From: DATAUD01 sp036268455
Lineage (GTDB): Bacteria > Verrucomicrobiota > Verrucomicrobiia > Limisphaerales > Palsa-1400
Reading direction: 5' to 3'
Length of the DNA: 64,000 nt
NCBI GenBank assembly: GCA_036268455.1
Contig: DATAUD010000113.1
Location: 11,445-75,444 of the forward strand
Numbering within the stretch: the first letter of the stretch is position 1; the number at the start of each line of letters is the position of its first letter. Position numbers and translations under genes: made by a program. Below are positions 22,991-34,000 of this stretch, one piece after another. The notes beneath the pieces are model-generated. The model ran no database searches, was not told the DNA's origin, and saw nothing but the letters and a program-made list of their open reading frames with translations.

Positions 22991-25900
22991 TTACTGCCAC
23001 TGGGCCAGCCTGAGCCGCCAGCGATCAATCAGGCCATCGACGTCCGGCTTGTTCGTTTTGTAGTAGATGGCGCCAAAGACCAGCACCGCGCCGATCACCA
23101 GCACCAAACCGCCCACGATGGTCATTCGCGCGCTCCGTTCCATCAGAATTAGGACCTTGCAGAGGAGCGATACCAGGTCCGTCATCAGACCGGCGAAACC
23201 GAGGGCCAGATAAAGGCGGATTCGCAGCAGACTCCCCAATGCCATGGAGAACAGGCAAAGCAGAACCATTGTCAGGTTGAACGTGATGGCGTGCCGGGTA
23301 TCGGCCAATGCGTAATAGCCGGCGCTGCCAAGCATCGCCATTAAAACGACCAATCGAATCCAGTTTTGGGCCTCCGGCTGAATCCGCTTCTTAAAAAGCT
23401 CCTGAAGAATCAGCACACCCAAGCCCACGGGGATGATGTAGGCGTGGATCACCGTCAGATGCAGCTTGGAATAAAAGGTCAGCAGGATGAACCCAACGAA
23501 CCCGGCCAGCGCCAGAATGTTATAGGGAGATTCCCTGTTGTCTTTGCCGAGAAACGCAAACAAAACGCTCTGTAACCCAATTACTATCAACGCAAGATCA
23601 ACGCCAAGGCCATGCACAACAACCCAGACCAGCGCGATCACCGGGAGCGCGCACAGGCTGGTGAGCAACGGTACGCGCAGGGCGCGGGGTTGCAGATCGA
23701 GAACTTGTTTGGCGCCGGCGAGGCCAAAGGACACAGCCAGGCTCGCCCAGACATCGTATTCGTAAGTCCACCAATTGGTTGTCAGCATGAGTTGACGGCG
23801 AATTGAAGCGAAGAAGGCCACCGCGCAGAGTTGCATCAAGTAATAGGCCGGCATGGATTCTCGCTCCTTGCCTTCGAAGAACCACGCCACAGCCAGCGCG
23901 GCTTCCAGCATGATCAGCAGAGCGAATTCTCTCGGGGCGAAGGCGGCCTTGTAATGGCACACCAGAAGCGCGACAACGATTCCCGTGCAGACCCAGACTG
24001 TGATCCAGTGAAGCTGACGTCCTTGGATTTCGAGTTCACTCAACATCACGTCAAAAAGACGTGGCTCGGTTCGAGGGCGAGGATGGAAAGGTCTCCGGCC
24101 AGCAAGTCCGATGAGAAAGAACGCGGCAGTAGCCGCCAGAATGGGCCAAGGCTCCCATGCCGCCCGCAATCCGTGCTCCCCGAAGGGCGCCTGGCTGAAA
24201 TAAGCGAGCCAGACCGGCACACACAGCAGCGCTCCCGCGATTGGCGAGGCACTGATCGGCGTGAGCGCCGTCAAAATAGCGCCCAGCCCCATTCCCCAAA
24301 GGCCGACAGGCGACCACGGCCGATGATAGAGAACGTGCGCCAACACGAAAAGGCTCGTGACCGCCGCGATTTTGCCAGTCATCTTGCCGCTGAACAGCAA
24401 CACGAGCCAGATCGCCAGAAGAACCCAGATGATGTCGTCTTTGGGCAGGTAACTTGGAATGAGAAAATCCATGTGCAAGGCCAGCGCGAATTCCACACCG
24501 GCAGCAATGAAGTAAACCGCGGCGCCCCGCAGGATTCCTTGATGGATGAGAATTGTGGCCGCGCCGGCCAGCAATGGAGCGACCATAAATGTATCGGCCG
24601 CATAATCCATCAGGCCCCAAACAGTTGCGCCCTGGGTGCCGGCCAGCAAACAATAGCCCCAAGTACGGCGAAGCGAATCCCAGGACGGATCATCCAGCTT
24701 GGCCAGCCGCTGGATAAACGTGCGGACTGGCGAGCGCTCATAGCTCAGGAGAATCCAGAAGTGTCCCAGCGCCAGAGCGCACCACGCGCCGAGCATCGGG
24801 TTTTCAAATGGACTTAATCCCGGCAGCGCAGTCAAAAGAAAATAACTGCCGGTCATCAGGGCCAGGCCGCCGTAGAATGCCAGCCACTCCGTGCCGCCCA
24901 ATCCGTGCAAGCGCAACAGAATCAGCCCCAGCAGGAGGATGAGCGGCGCGTTGTAGTGATAATAATCGGTGCTGATGGGCGTGCCGGGGAACAGGACGAG
25001 TTGGAAAATCCCCTTGAAAACGTAAAGTCCCAGCACGGCAAAGCCAAGCACGGCGGCCGAATTGCGATAACGCCGCGCTTCCGCCCGGTTCTGTTGCGCT
25101 CCCATTTCAGCCCGGGCGTAGAAGTAGATTACCGGCAAGCCGAGGGCAATCAGGGCAAACAGCGTCTGGCGAAATTGCGGCACCAGCAGAGCCACGCACC
25201 AGAACGCCACCACCACTCCAAAGTGATACAGGGCTTCGCACAAATCCGCGTGCGTTTCCTCCCCGGGTCCTGGATGTCGCGCCGCCCTCCGGAAGTACCA
25301 TCCCGCCAGCCAGGCAAGCGCGCCGGAAACAATCAACCGGAGGTCCGTCATCGTCGCCAAATTTGGCTCGGTAAAATAGTTCGCCGACAGCAGCGCCAGA
25401 ATCAAACCAGCCAGGCCGAGGCTGGTCCGATTGATGGCGAAGATAGCCGCTGAAGAACGGATCGCCCGCCTTAACGCGGAAGCTTCGAGGAGCGTAATGC
25501 CCAAGCCGAGGCAGATGAGGTGCAATTCCGAGAGGCCATGATGGCGCAGGAATTCGCCGGCAAAAACTCGCACCAGGTGAATATTGCCAAGAAGCAGCAG
25601 ACAACCCGCCCCGGCAAAAAAAACGGGCTGACTCGCATACCATGCAACGAGCGCGAACGTAATGGTTCCCAGGTATGGCGCCCAGAGTTGCACCGCGCTT
25701 TCTCGCAACGCGGGATCCGCCGTGTGGTAGATGGCTGCGGCGCCGGAGACAATCGCCGCCGTCCAAAAGAGCGGGATGGACGAAGGAGCGGCGAAGATCA
25801 AAAGAGCAAAGCGTCCCGCCAGCAGACGTGGCGCCCGTTTGTGCATCCAACGGCCAGCCTGGGTGACCAACGCAATTCCCAAGCCGAAAATCGCGAGCCG

Positions 25901-28900
25901 CCACGGCGTGGCCAGGAGTTCAATCTGGTTTTCGATTTGAGCCAAAGCGGCCAACCGGTCGCGATGGACGGTCAAATAAACCAAAAGCAGGGCCGACAAT
26001 ACGAAAAGGTTTGAGGCCTGCGCGCGCGCCGTCAGCAGCAAGAGGCATAGCAACAGGATTTGTTGCAAACTCGACCAAGCCAGCCAGTGAACTCCGTCCA
26101 CAAGCCCGCCCATCGCGAGAAGAGCGGCAAGCACTGTGGCCAGCACGAACACCGGGATCAAAATCGGAGAAAGGGCCTTGAAGATTTCCCGAGGTTTTTC
26201 CAGAGCCGCGAAGAAAAGCTGCATTCCCAGGAGCAGCCACAAGGTCGGACTCAGGCTTTTCTCAATGGATACGCGAATCCAAAGCGGGCCCGTGCCGGGA
26301 GCCGTAAAAGCCAGCAAGCCAATCCAACCCTGGAAGAACAGAATTGTTCCCCAAACCCAGTGTCTTGTCCGCAAGGCATGCCAAATGACCTGGGCGCCGA
26401 GAAAGCCGTAAAGAGTCCATTCCACAGTCACTCCCTCAGCCAGAACGGCCATGCAAACAACGGCCAGCGCCCCGCTGCCGACGAGAAGCGCCTTGCGAGT
26501 CGGCTCGGTCAACAGAGTCCGAACCCAGTCACGGTGCGGTTCAAGGCCAAAGCGATAAAACCAATAGAGTCCCTGCAAGAGCAGCCCCATGACCAGCACC
26601 GGCCACGTCCATCGGGGATGAACGGCTTGGCGCCAGTATCCAAGGCTCAGGCCGATAAATGCCCAGGCCCAACCTAAGTGAACTCCAACGACAGCGGCGG
26701 GGAACCGGCGGTAATAGATCGCGCCGAGCGTCCAGGCCACGCCAGTGATTCCCAATGCGAGGGCCGTTTTGACTGGAAGCCCGTTGGCGGCCAGATTTTG
26801 GACGAGGTGCCATGTATCGACCTTGATGAGGAGAAAAACGGCGGCGGCCATGACTGGCCAGGTAAACAAAGTGTGGTCATGCCTCCGAAGGGGGAACAAT
26901 TCCTTGTCCATAAAGCGATCCCCTTCCGGAATATCTTTCAGAAATTTCCAGGGTCGCAGGCGGAAACAAACTCCGATCAGCGCCAATCCCCACACGGAGC
27001 TTCCCAAGCCGGTGCCCCACGACAGCCACGGCGTGGTCATCTGCAAATTCGCTTTCAACTCAGGGAACAGAACGGCCATGATCGCCACGCCAACGCCGGC
27101 CAGCATCAACGAGCGCGAATAATACGTGGCCGGTATTAAGGCAAGCATCATCAGGACGGGGCCGAAGTAATCCATATAGTCCCGATACCAGAGAGGCTGC
27201 GGCGCGGTGTCACCCAGGCACACCCGTAACAGCATCGCCGCCAGCGCAAGAACGCCGTAAAGCAATAACACCGTTGAACGCGCCTTTAAAAGCAGCGGTT
27301 TTCGCGTGATCCAATTTGCGCCCAGCCAGAACCAGGAGAGGATCGCCAGACCAAACACCATTGTGTTGTGATGGGCGCTGTGCTGCGCCACATCCATAAA
27401 CCCCGCGTAAGGCAGCGCCAGCGCCAGGATTGCCATTGTCACGCGCAGCCAATGAATTTGCTGGTCGCGGAATGCGCGCCAACCGAAAAGAGCCGCCACA
27501 AGGACCAGCCATCCGGCCGTCCCCAATGGCGCGCACCGGTAATGCCATTGCGCCAATGGAGCGATCAGCGCCGTAACCACCAATGCGACCACCTGCATCC
27601 CGCGACACGCCTGGGCCAACTGCGATAAACCGCGCTTCTCAACAAACCATCCGCCAAACCCAAATCCCAATGCCAGCGCCACGCCCAGCAGCGGCAGCCA
27701 CGGTCCGGGATATTGCGGCACAAGCCCGACCGCCGCGCCGCCCAGCCCCAGCAACGTCAACGCAATCCAATCGTGCAACGGATGGCGCCGCCATAGCCCC
27801 TGCACAAGCCACACACTCCCCGCCAGCAAAAACGACGCGATGCGCACGGTCGGTTCGCCGAAGCCCATGAGGAGGCCAAGCAAAATCATTCCGAAGCCGA
27901 GGAACGATTCGCCGCCGTGAAGGTGGGGACTCTCTTTCAATTGCAACGCGCGCCGTTCCGCATAGAGGATCAACCAGCCAGTCAGGATCACCATCAACGC
28001 GTAGGTGGGCGCCTTCGGCACGTGCCGCATGAAACCATGCACCCAAATAAAAACCTCCAGGAACGTAATGGTCAGGGACCCGGCTACAAACCACGGCACG
28101 CGCTTTTCTTCCGCCATCTCTCGCGTGAGAATTTTTCGGGTAAAGAGGACGATCACACCGGCGGTGGCGGCGAACCCGGCGTAGAACCCCGCCCCCAGGC
28201 ATAGCAGGAGCGAGTGCCCTTCAAGGTGGCCCACCGTACGGCCCAGTGGTCCAACAGCCACCAGGAAGTTGAGGAAAAGCAATGTGCCGCCCAGCACCGT
28301 TCCCAGGCTCTTGTCCACGGCGATGCACCATTTCCTCAAACTCCAACCGAACACCGTCAGGTAAATCAGCGCCATCGCCAGGAGAACAGGGACTTTCTCG
28401 GGAACCTTTTCGTCTGCGGATAGCAACGCCATCGCCATGAAGTTGATCGGCAAAAGAGCGATGGCCGCCGCGCGCAAAATGGCGGCGGTGCCTTTAAATT
28501 CGGCGCTCTTTTTCTCAATCCAATTCCCCACGCCCGCGAGCGACCACGTAAACGCTCCCAGCAGCAACGGCATCAGCGTGTAACGCACGAGCCAATGCTT
28601 GTCCCACGTATAGTAAGCCAGGAGCGAGCTTCCCAGGATCACCATGGCGATGCCCGCGACGACGTACCAGTTCTCCACAAAGAACGGCTGGATATAAGTC
28701 TCCCAAGCCGAAGGTTTCGGCGGAAACAGCGGAACTGCCGGGACTGGCGGCGCGGCTTCGACAATTGGCGATTGGACGGGAGCCGGCACAATGAAATCAG
28801 GGACGATCACCGGCGGCGCCGGCCCGCTCGATTTCATCAGCGCCCTGCGCTCGTCAAACGGGGCCACTTTGAACCATGCGTCGCACAAAGCCGAAACATC

Positions 28901-29968
28901 CACCGGCTTTCCTGACTCGGCGACCCTCTTGACCAGCGCGCTGAGCACGGCTCGATCAGGCTCCGGCAGACGGGAGTATAAAACCAACAATAGCGCGGCG
29001 GCATCGTTGTCAATCAATAAGCCAAAAGCTGTCTGTTCCGACTTCCAAAGGCGCTCCTGGCCGTCCAGCCACTTTCGCCATTGTTCCCATGTTTCGTTCT
29101 CGGGCCTGCCAAAGCGAAGCGTCAGGTTCCACAAAATCCGGTCTCTCGCCCATGTTTCCCTGCTCATGGCTTCGAGAGCGGGCACGATGGCCGGCGTCAT
29201 CCAGCAACAGGCCAAATCCACAAACCAAGCCGCAGCGTCGCGGCTTTCGGCGAGCGCGAATCTGTCCGCCAAAGTTTCAGGCGTAAAGTCCAGTTCGCCA
29301 ATCGTCAAACCTCTAACCACCTTGCTCGCCTGCTCAAACCAGGTCCGCCGCAAAAGTACTCGGCGGTCGAAAAGTTGGACCACCACCGTTTCCCGTCCCG
29401 GCAGGTTGTCCAGCCAGGCGTCCGCAAGACGATCCAGCAACGGCTTGGGAAGACGCTCGACCACCTCAACGATGACCGCGCGCGCGGCGGTCAGGGATTT
29501 GGCGGACTGTTGCTGCATTTCACTGAAGAAAACAGGCGCTTTCTCCTGGTTTACGGCGAGGAACGCCAAATCCTGAGACATTTGAATGGCGGTCAACACC
29601 GCGCCCATCCGGTCGGGAACAATCGTCCATTCTTCGACCGTTTCCAACGGCAGGCCGGCGGCGATTTCCGTATTGCCCGCGGGAAGCTTCTGTTTCCGGG
29701 CGCTGTGGAGGCGCAACGCTTCCTTGAGAAGAATTTGCCGAAGGTGTTGAGACAATACGATCAGCGTCTCATCCGTCTCGTCTCTGAAAGCTTCGAGGAG
29801 GTCGGGAATCGATTTACGGCTGTCCCCCGCAAGTTTTTCAATTGCGGGCAGCGCCGAACGCGCATCAAGCTTCCCCGTCGCGACCAAATGCGCCAGCGGA
29901 GCAATCAGATGTTGCTTGTCTTTCAATATGTTTGACCATACCGCTTTATCAGAACGGTGGAAAATCAA
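22991..29968 (-). CDS. giant polytopic membrane protein of unknown function (2325 residues)
   Basis: A single frame of 6978 bases. Residues 1 to about 385 are soluble and helical, with repeated Leu-rich segments (for example LLDRLADAWLDNLPGRE). A proline-rich linker follows (about 385-425). From about residue 430 to the end the protein is an almost unbroken run of hydrophobic helices, several dozen by eye, separated by short Arg/Trp-rich loops. No catalytic motif, nucleotide-binding site or transporter signature is recognised. It recalls DUF2339-like multi-helix proteins but is far longer. The start is uncertain: TTG 29968 has no visible ribosome site, and another TTG lies at 29926. It is convergent with the exporter and divergent (28 bases) from a dehydrogenase gene. 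Confidence 0.8.
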   Translation of the reverse strand: MIFHRSDKAVWSNILKDKQHLIAPLAHLVATGKLDARSALPAIEKLAGDSRKSIPDLLEAFRDETDETLIVLSQHLRQILLKEALRLHSARKQKLPAGNTEIAAGLPLETVEEWTIVPDRMGAVLTAIQMSQDLAFLAVNQEKAPVFFSEMQQQSAKSLTAARAVIVEVVERLPKPLLDRLADAWLDNLPGRETVVVQLFDRRVLLRRTWFEQASKVVRGLTIGELDFTPETLADRFALAESRDAAAWFVDLACCWMTPAIVPALEAMSRETWARDRILWNLTLRFGRPENETWEQWRKWLDGQERLWKSEQTAFGLLIDNDAAALLLVLYSRLPEPDRAVLSALVKRVAESGKPVDVSALCDAWFKVAPFDERRALMKSSGPAPPVIVPDFIVPAPVQSPIVEAAPPVPAVPLFPPKPSAWETYIQPFFVENWYVVAGIAMVILGSSLLAYYTWDKHWLVRYTLMPLLLGAFTWSLAGVGNWIEKKSAEFKGTAAILRAAAIALLPINFMAMALLSADEKVPEKVPVLLAMALIYLTVFGWSLRKWCIAVDKSLGTVLGGTLLFLNFLVAVGPLGRTVGHLEGHSLLLCLGAGFYAGFAATAGVIVLFTRKILTREMAEEKRVPWFVAGSLTITFLEVFIWVHGFMRHVPKAPTYALMVILTGWLILYAERRALQLKESPHLHGGESFLGFGMILLGLLMGFGEPTVRIASFLLAGSVWLVQGLWRRHPLHDWIALTLLGLGGAAVGLVPQYPGPWLPLLGVALALGFGFGGWFVEKRGLSQLAQACRGMQVVALVVTALIAPLAQWHYRCAPLGTAGWLVLVAALFGWRAFRDQQIHWLRVTMAILALALPYAGFMDVAQHSAHHNTMVFGLAILSWFWLGANWITRKPLLLKARSTVLLLYGVLALAAMLLRVCLGDTAPQPLWYRDYMDYFGPVLMMLALIPATYYSRSLMLAGVGVAIMAVLFPELKANLQMTTPWLSWGTGLGSSVWGLALIGVCFRLRPWKFLKDIPEGDRFMDKELFPLRRHDHTLFTWPVMAAAVFLLIKVDTWHLVQNLAANGLPVKTALALGITGVAWTLGAIYYRRFPAAVVGVHLGWAWAFIGLSLGYWRQAVHPRWTWPVLVMGLLLQGLYWFYRFGLEPHRDWVRTLLTEPTRKALLVGSGALAVVCMAVLAEGVTVEWTLYGFLGAQVIWHALRTRHWVWGTILFFQGWIGLLAFTAPGTGPLWIRVSIEKSLSPTLWLLLGMQLFFAALEKPREIFKALSPILIPVFVLATVLAALLAMGGLVDGVHWLAWSSLQQILLLCLLLLTARAQASNLFVLSALLLVYLTVHRDRLAALAQIENQIELLATPWRLAIFGLGIALVTQAGRWMHKRAPRLLAGRFALLIFAAPSSIPLFWTAAIVSGAAAIYHTADPALRESAVQLWAPYLGTITFALVAWYASQPVFFAGAGCLLLLGNIHLVRVFAGEFLRHHGLSELHLICLGLGITLLEASALRRAIRSSAAIFAINRTSLGLAGLILALLSANYFTEPNLATMTDLRLIVSGALAWLAGWYFRRAARHPGPGEETHADLCEALYHFGVVVAFWCVALLVPQFRQTLFALIALGLPVIYFYARAEMGAQQNRAEARRYRNSAAVLGFAVLGLYVFKGIFQLVLFPGTPISTDYYHYNAPLILLLGLILLRLHGLGGTEWLAFYGGLALMTGSYFLLTALPGLSPFENPMLGAWCALALGHFWILLSYERSPVRTFIQRLAKLDDPSWDSLRRTWGYCLLAGTQGATVWGLMDYAADTFMVAPLLAGAATILIHQGILRGAAVYFIAAGVEFALALHMDFLIPSYLPKDDIIWVLLAIWLVLLFSGKMTGKIAAVTSLFVLAHVLYHRPWSPVGLWGMGLGAILTALTPISASPIAGALLCVPVWLAYFSQAPFGEHGLRAAWEPWPILAATAAFFLIGLAGRRPFHPRPRTEPRLFDVMLSELEIQGRQLHWITVWVCTGIVVALLVCHYKAAFAPREFALLIMLEAALAVAWFFEGKERESMPAYYLMQLCAVAFFASIRRQLMLTTNWWTYEYDVWASLAVSFGLAGAKQVLDLQPRALRVPLLTSLCALPVIALVWVVVHGLGVDLALIVIGLQSVLFAFLGKDNRESPYNILALAGFVGFILLTFYSKLHLTVIHAYIIPVGLGVLILQELFKKRIQPEAQNWIRLVVLMAMLGSAGYYALADTRHAITFNLTMVLLCLFSMALGSLLRIRLYLALGFAGLMTDLVSLLCKVLILMERSARMTIVGGLVLVIGAVLVFGAIYYKTNKPDVDGLIDRWRLRLAQWQ

Positions 29969-29996
29969 TAAAAAAGCGGAAACATTAATTTAACTG

Positions 29997-30977
29997 ATGG
30001 CCAGGAACGAACTTCATATCTTTGTGGACCTTGCGTTGCCCGCGGACGCTTTGGAGACGCTGCGGGCGGGAACAAAGGGGCATCACTTGCTTTTTCCGCG
30101 AAACCCGGCTTCCTCCGTGCTGGCAAAGGGAGAACTGGACCCGCAAATACGCGCGGCGGATGTCGCCTTCGGCCAGCCCGATACCGAAGCGATTGCGGAG
30201 GCGGCTCAACTGAAGTGGGTTCACATCAGCTCATCCGGCATCACTCGTTACGACAATCCGAAGTTTCGCGCGATGGCCGCTGATCGCAAAATCGCGGTGA
30301 CCAACAGCGCGAGCGTGTACAGCGAAGCGTGCGCGGTTCATGTCTTCAGCTTTATTTTGGCCCAGGCCCGGGGGTTGCCCGGCGCGCTTAAGTCCCGCGC
30401 CCCTAACGGCAGCGATGCCTGGCACGCGCTTCGCGCTTCCTGTCGCAGGCTGCGCGGAGAGACGGTTCTGATTCTCGGTTACGGAGAGATTGGCAAACGG
30501 CTGGCCAAACTTCTTCTGCCCCTCGGCCTCAATGTCCTCGCCTACCGCCGCAAGGCGCGCGGGGACGAAGAAGTGCCCGTCGTTACGGAACCTCAACTGG
30601 CCGACGCGCTGAATAAAGCGGACCACGTTGTCGATATCCTGCCGGACAGCATTGAAACCCGCCACTTCTGCAACGCCGTTCGTTTCGCGGCGATGAAACC
30701 CGGAGCCATTTTTTACAATATCGGCCGTGGCATAACGGTCGATCAAGAAGCCCTGGCCGCCGCCTTGCAATCGGGACGCATTGGCGCCGCCTGGCTCGAT
30801 GTCACGGAGCCGGAACCGCTGCCCGACGGTCATCCACTTTTGGCCGAGCCAAATTGTTTTATCACCCCGCACATTGCGGGCGGGCAGCCGGACGAGGCCA
30901 AAGCGCTCGTTCGCCATTTTCTGGAAAACCTCGATCTTTTTGTCCGAGGGGCGCCGCTTGTGGATCGTGTGATGTAA
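29997..30977 (+). CDS. D-isomer-specific 2-hydroxyacid dehydrogenase
   Basis: A 326-residue NAD(P)-dependent dehydrogenase that reduces 2-keto acids to D-2-hydroxy acids or does the reverse. The nucleotide-binding motif LILGYGEIGKRLA is at 158-170. The catalytic set is present: Arg244 in NIGRG, Glu in DVTEPEPLP (about 271-273) and His292 in TPHIAGG. The closest look-alikes are the GhrA/phosphoglycerate-dehydrogenase-like branch; the substrate cannot be assigned. ATG 29997 begins 28 bases from the divergent giant gene, so the two promoters must overlap. The macroglobulin gene follows after 40 bases on the same strand. Confidence 0.9.
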   Translation: MARNELHIFVDLALPADALETLRAGTKGHHLLFPRNPASSVLAKGELDPQIRAADVAFGQPDTEAIAEAAQLKWVHISSSGITRYDNPKFRAMAADRKIAVTNSASVYSEACAVHVFSFILAQARGLPGALKSRAPNGSDAWHALRASCRRLRGETVLILGYGEIGKRLAKLLLPLGLNVLAYRRKARGDEEVPVVTEPQLADALNKADHVVDILPDSIETRHFCNAVRFAAMKPGAIFYNIGRGITVDQEALAAALQSGRIGAAWLDVTEPEPLPDGHPLLAEPNCFITPHIAGGQPDEAKALVRHFLENLDLFVRGAPLVDRVM

Positions 30978-31017
30978 GCTTGTGGCGTCCGGTCAGAATA
31001 AGTCGTAAGATGTCTCC

Positions 31018-34000
31018 ATGCGCCCGTTTCCAAGAAAAGCATTCAGGACGATCCTGTTTTCAGGCGCGCTTTTTCTGTTAATTGGTTCCGCGGTTGCCGC
31101 TGAACCGCGCGCCACGTTGTGGAATCTGGCGGAGGCAGCCATGACGAACGGCCTGCCAAAAACGGCCATCACAGAGCTTCAAATCATTTTGGACGGCGCG
31201 CTTCATGACAAGGCATACGCGGAAGCCGCCAAGGCGATGGCCCAAAAAATAACGCTCGAATCCCAATCCGAAAAAGACGCGAACGCCGCAAAAGTTATCC
31301 GCCTCGAAGCCGCGCTGCCCAATGCGCCCACCCAAATGCGGCCAATTCTTCACACCATTCTGGCGCTTTGGTATTGGCCGTATTTCGAGGACAATCGATG
31401 GCGGTTTGCCCAGCGATCCGCGACACAATCCGCGCCAGGCAATGATTTCACCACGTGGGACTCGTCCCGCACCTTTAATGAAATCGAACGGCAATTCCAA
31501 ATCGCCCTCTCGGCGGACGCGGCGCTCAAGGCAATTCCCGTGAGCGACTGGGGCGATCTTCTGGAAAAGGGCGACATGAAGGACGCCGCCCGCCCGACGC
31601 TCTACGATATTATCGCGCGGGAGGCGTTGAGTTTTTATACCGATGTCGCGGCCGAGGAACCGGCCAAGCCAGAAAATCCATTTGAGATTTCAACCAATAA
31701 TCCTGTGTTTGACACCATTGAAAAATTTCTCGCCTGGCGGCCGCAAACCGCCGACACCAATTCGCCCATACTCAGAGTGGTCCGGCTTTGGCAGGATTTG
31801 CTGCGTTTCCATCAGAACGACCCGCCGCCGGCGCCGGCGCTTTCCGCGGCGGACCTGGATCGATTGAGCTGGGCGGAAAATCTCTCCCTCAGTGACAGTG
31901 ACGCCAGTTACACGAACTCTCTGCGGCGGTTCATCCAAAGCCATCGCGACTCGGAAATTTCCTCCCTCGCCCGCCATCGCGAAGCTGTCCGTGTTTTTTG
32001 GGATGGCGATCCCGCCACCGCGCATCGAATCGCGGAGGAAGGCGAACGAAGTTTCCCAAAATCCCCGGGCGGCAAGCTCTGCCACAATCTGTTGCTGCAA
32101 ATCGAAACCAAATCGGCGGGGATTTCCACCGAGCTCGTGTGGAACGCGCCATGGCCGAAGATCACGGTGAGCTACGACAACATTGATTCCATTTTTTTTC
32201 ACGCCATTCCTGTCAACTGGGAAATGTTTCTTGATCGCCGCCACAACCGGCCGGAAAACCTCTCGGACAAGGAACGCCAGGAAATTCTCCGCATGAAGCC
32301 GGCGCTGGAGTGGTCCTCGCGCCTGCCGCCGACGCTTGATTACAAGGAAACAAACTTTGATCTCACCGCGCCGGGAACTTTAAAGCCCGGTTTCTATTTC
32401 ATCGCCGCCAGCGACAAACCCGGGCGCGCGCGGGACAGCGCGGTTTCGTTGACACCGATTTGGGTGAGCGATTTGTCGCTCGTGCTGCGAAGCCGGAATG
32501 GATCTCTGGAAGGTTTTGTGACGGAAGCCAATTCCGGCGAACCGATTGCGGGCGCTGAAATTTTGGCGTGGCGCCTTGACGCCTCCGGGAACCGCATCGC
32601 TGTCCCAAGGCTGACTTCTGACACCAATGGTTTTTTTGAAATGGAGGCGCATGGGGAAAAGGGTTATCTTTTTCTTGCTCGTTATCATGGACAGGAAATT
32701 TCCAGTCCGGGGGATATTTCGACACTCGATAGCCAGAGGCAATTTGCTCCGCGACCGGTGGCGATTTTTTATACGGATCGGAGCATTTACAGGCCGGGGC
32801 AGATTGTTCAATTCAGCGGAATTTGTTTCAAGAGTGATCGATTGCTCACGGGCAGGGAGGTGACGGTTGTTTTCGACGATACGAACGGCAAGGAAATTGC
32901 CCGGCAGAAGTGCCGCGCCAACGATTACGGTTCCTTTGCCGGGAGCTTCACCGCCCCGCATGATCGATTGATGGGCGAAATGAATCTCCGCGCGGCCGGC
33001 GGCACTCTGGGCGGAACAACGATTCGCGTCGAAGAATACAAGCGGCCCAAATTTGAAGTGACGCTCGACCCGCCGAAGTCCGCGCCGAAGCTCAACGGCC
33101 AGGTCATCCTCACGGGCCGCGCCATGGGTTACTCTGGGGCGGCGGTGGATGGCGCGCCCGTTTCCTACCGGGTTGCCCGCCAGTCGCGCATGCCGATTTG
33201 GTGGTGGCATCCTTACGATGGAGGCGCTTCGCAGAAGATCGCGCACGGCTCGCTCAAAACGGCGGCGGACGGGTCGTTTACAATTGTATTTAACGCTGTG
33301 GCGGACCCCTCGATTGCCGAAACGAACGAACCGATTTTCGATTTCACCGTCAACGCCGATGTCACCGATAACGCGGGCGAAACCCGCTCCGGTGAAGTGG
33401 TCATGCGCGTCGGTTATACTGCCTTACAAGCCAAACTTGCCGCCAACGATTGGGAGACGGCAGCCCAACCGGTCGCGCTGAATGTGGAGACCACATCGCT
33501 CGATGACGAATCGCGCGAGGCGCAGGGTGGGATCAAAATTTATGCGTTGCAATCGCCGGAGAATATCCAGCGGCCACCGCTGAATTCCGGGCCCCCGGCG
33601 GCCGGTGACTGGCCGCAGGGCAATCTGGTGGCGCAAAAGCCGTTTTCCACCGGCACGAATGGCAAAACCCAGGTTGAGTTCACGCTGCCCATCGGGGTTT
33701 ATCAAGCCGTTCTTGAAACAAAGGATCGCTTCGGCAAAACCGTCACCGCCAAACTCCCCGTTCGCGTGATCGATCCGTCAGCGGCCAGCCTGGGTTTGAA
33801 AATTCCGTCTCTCCTGGCCGCGCCCCAATGGGAGGCGCAACCCGGCGATCAATTCATGGCGCTTTGGGGAACCGGATACGCACAGGGGCGCGCCTGCGTC
33901 GAAATTGAGCATCGCGACAAAATCATCCGTCGCTATTGGACCAAGCCGGGCCGGACGCAGGAGCAAATCTACGTCGCCGTGGACGAATCCATGCGTGGCG

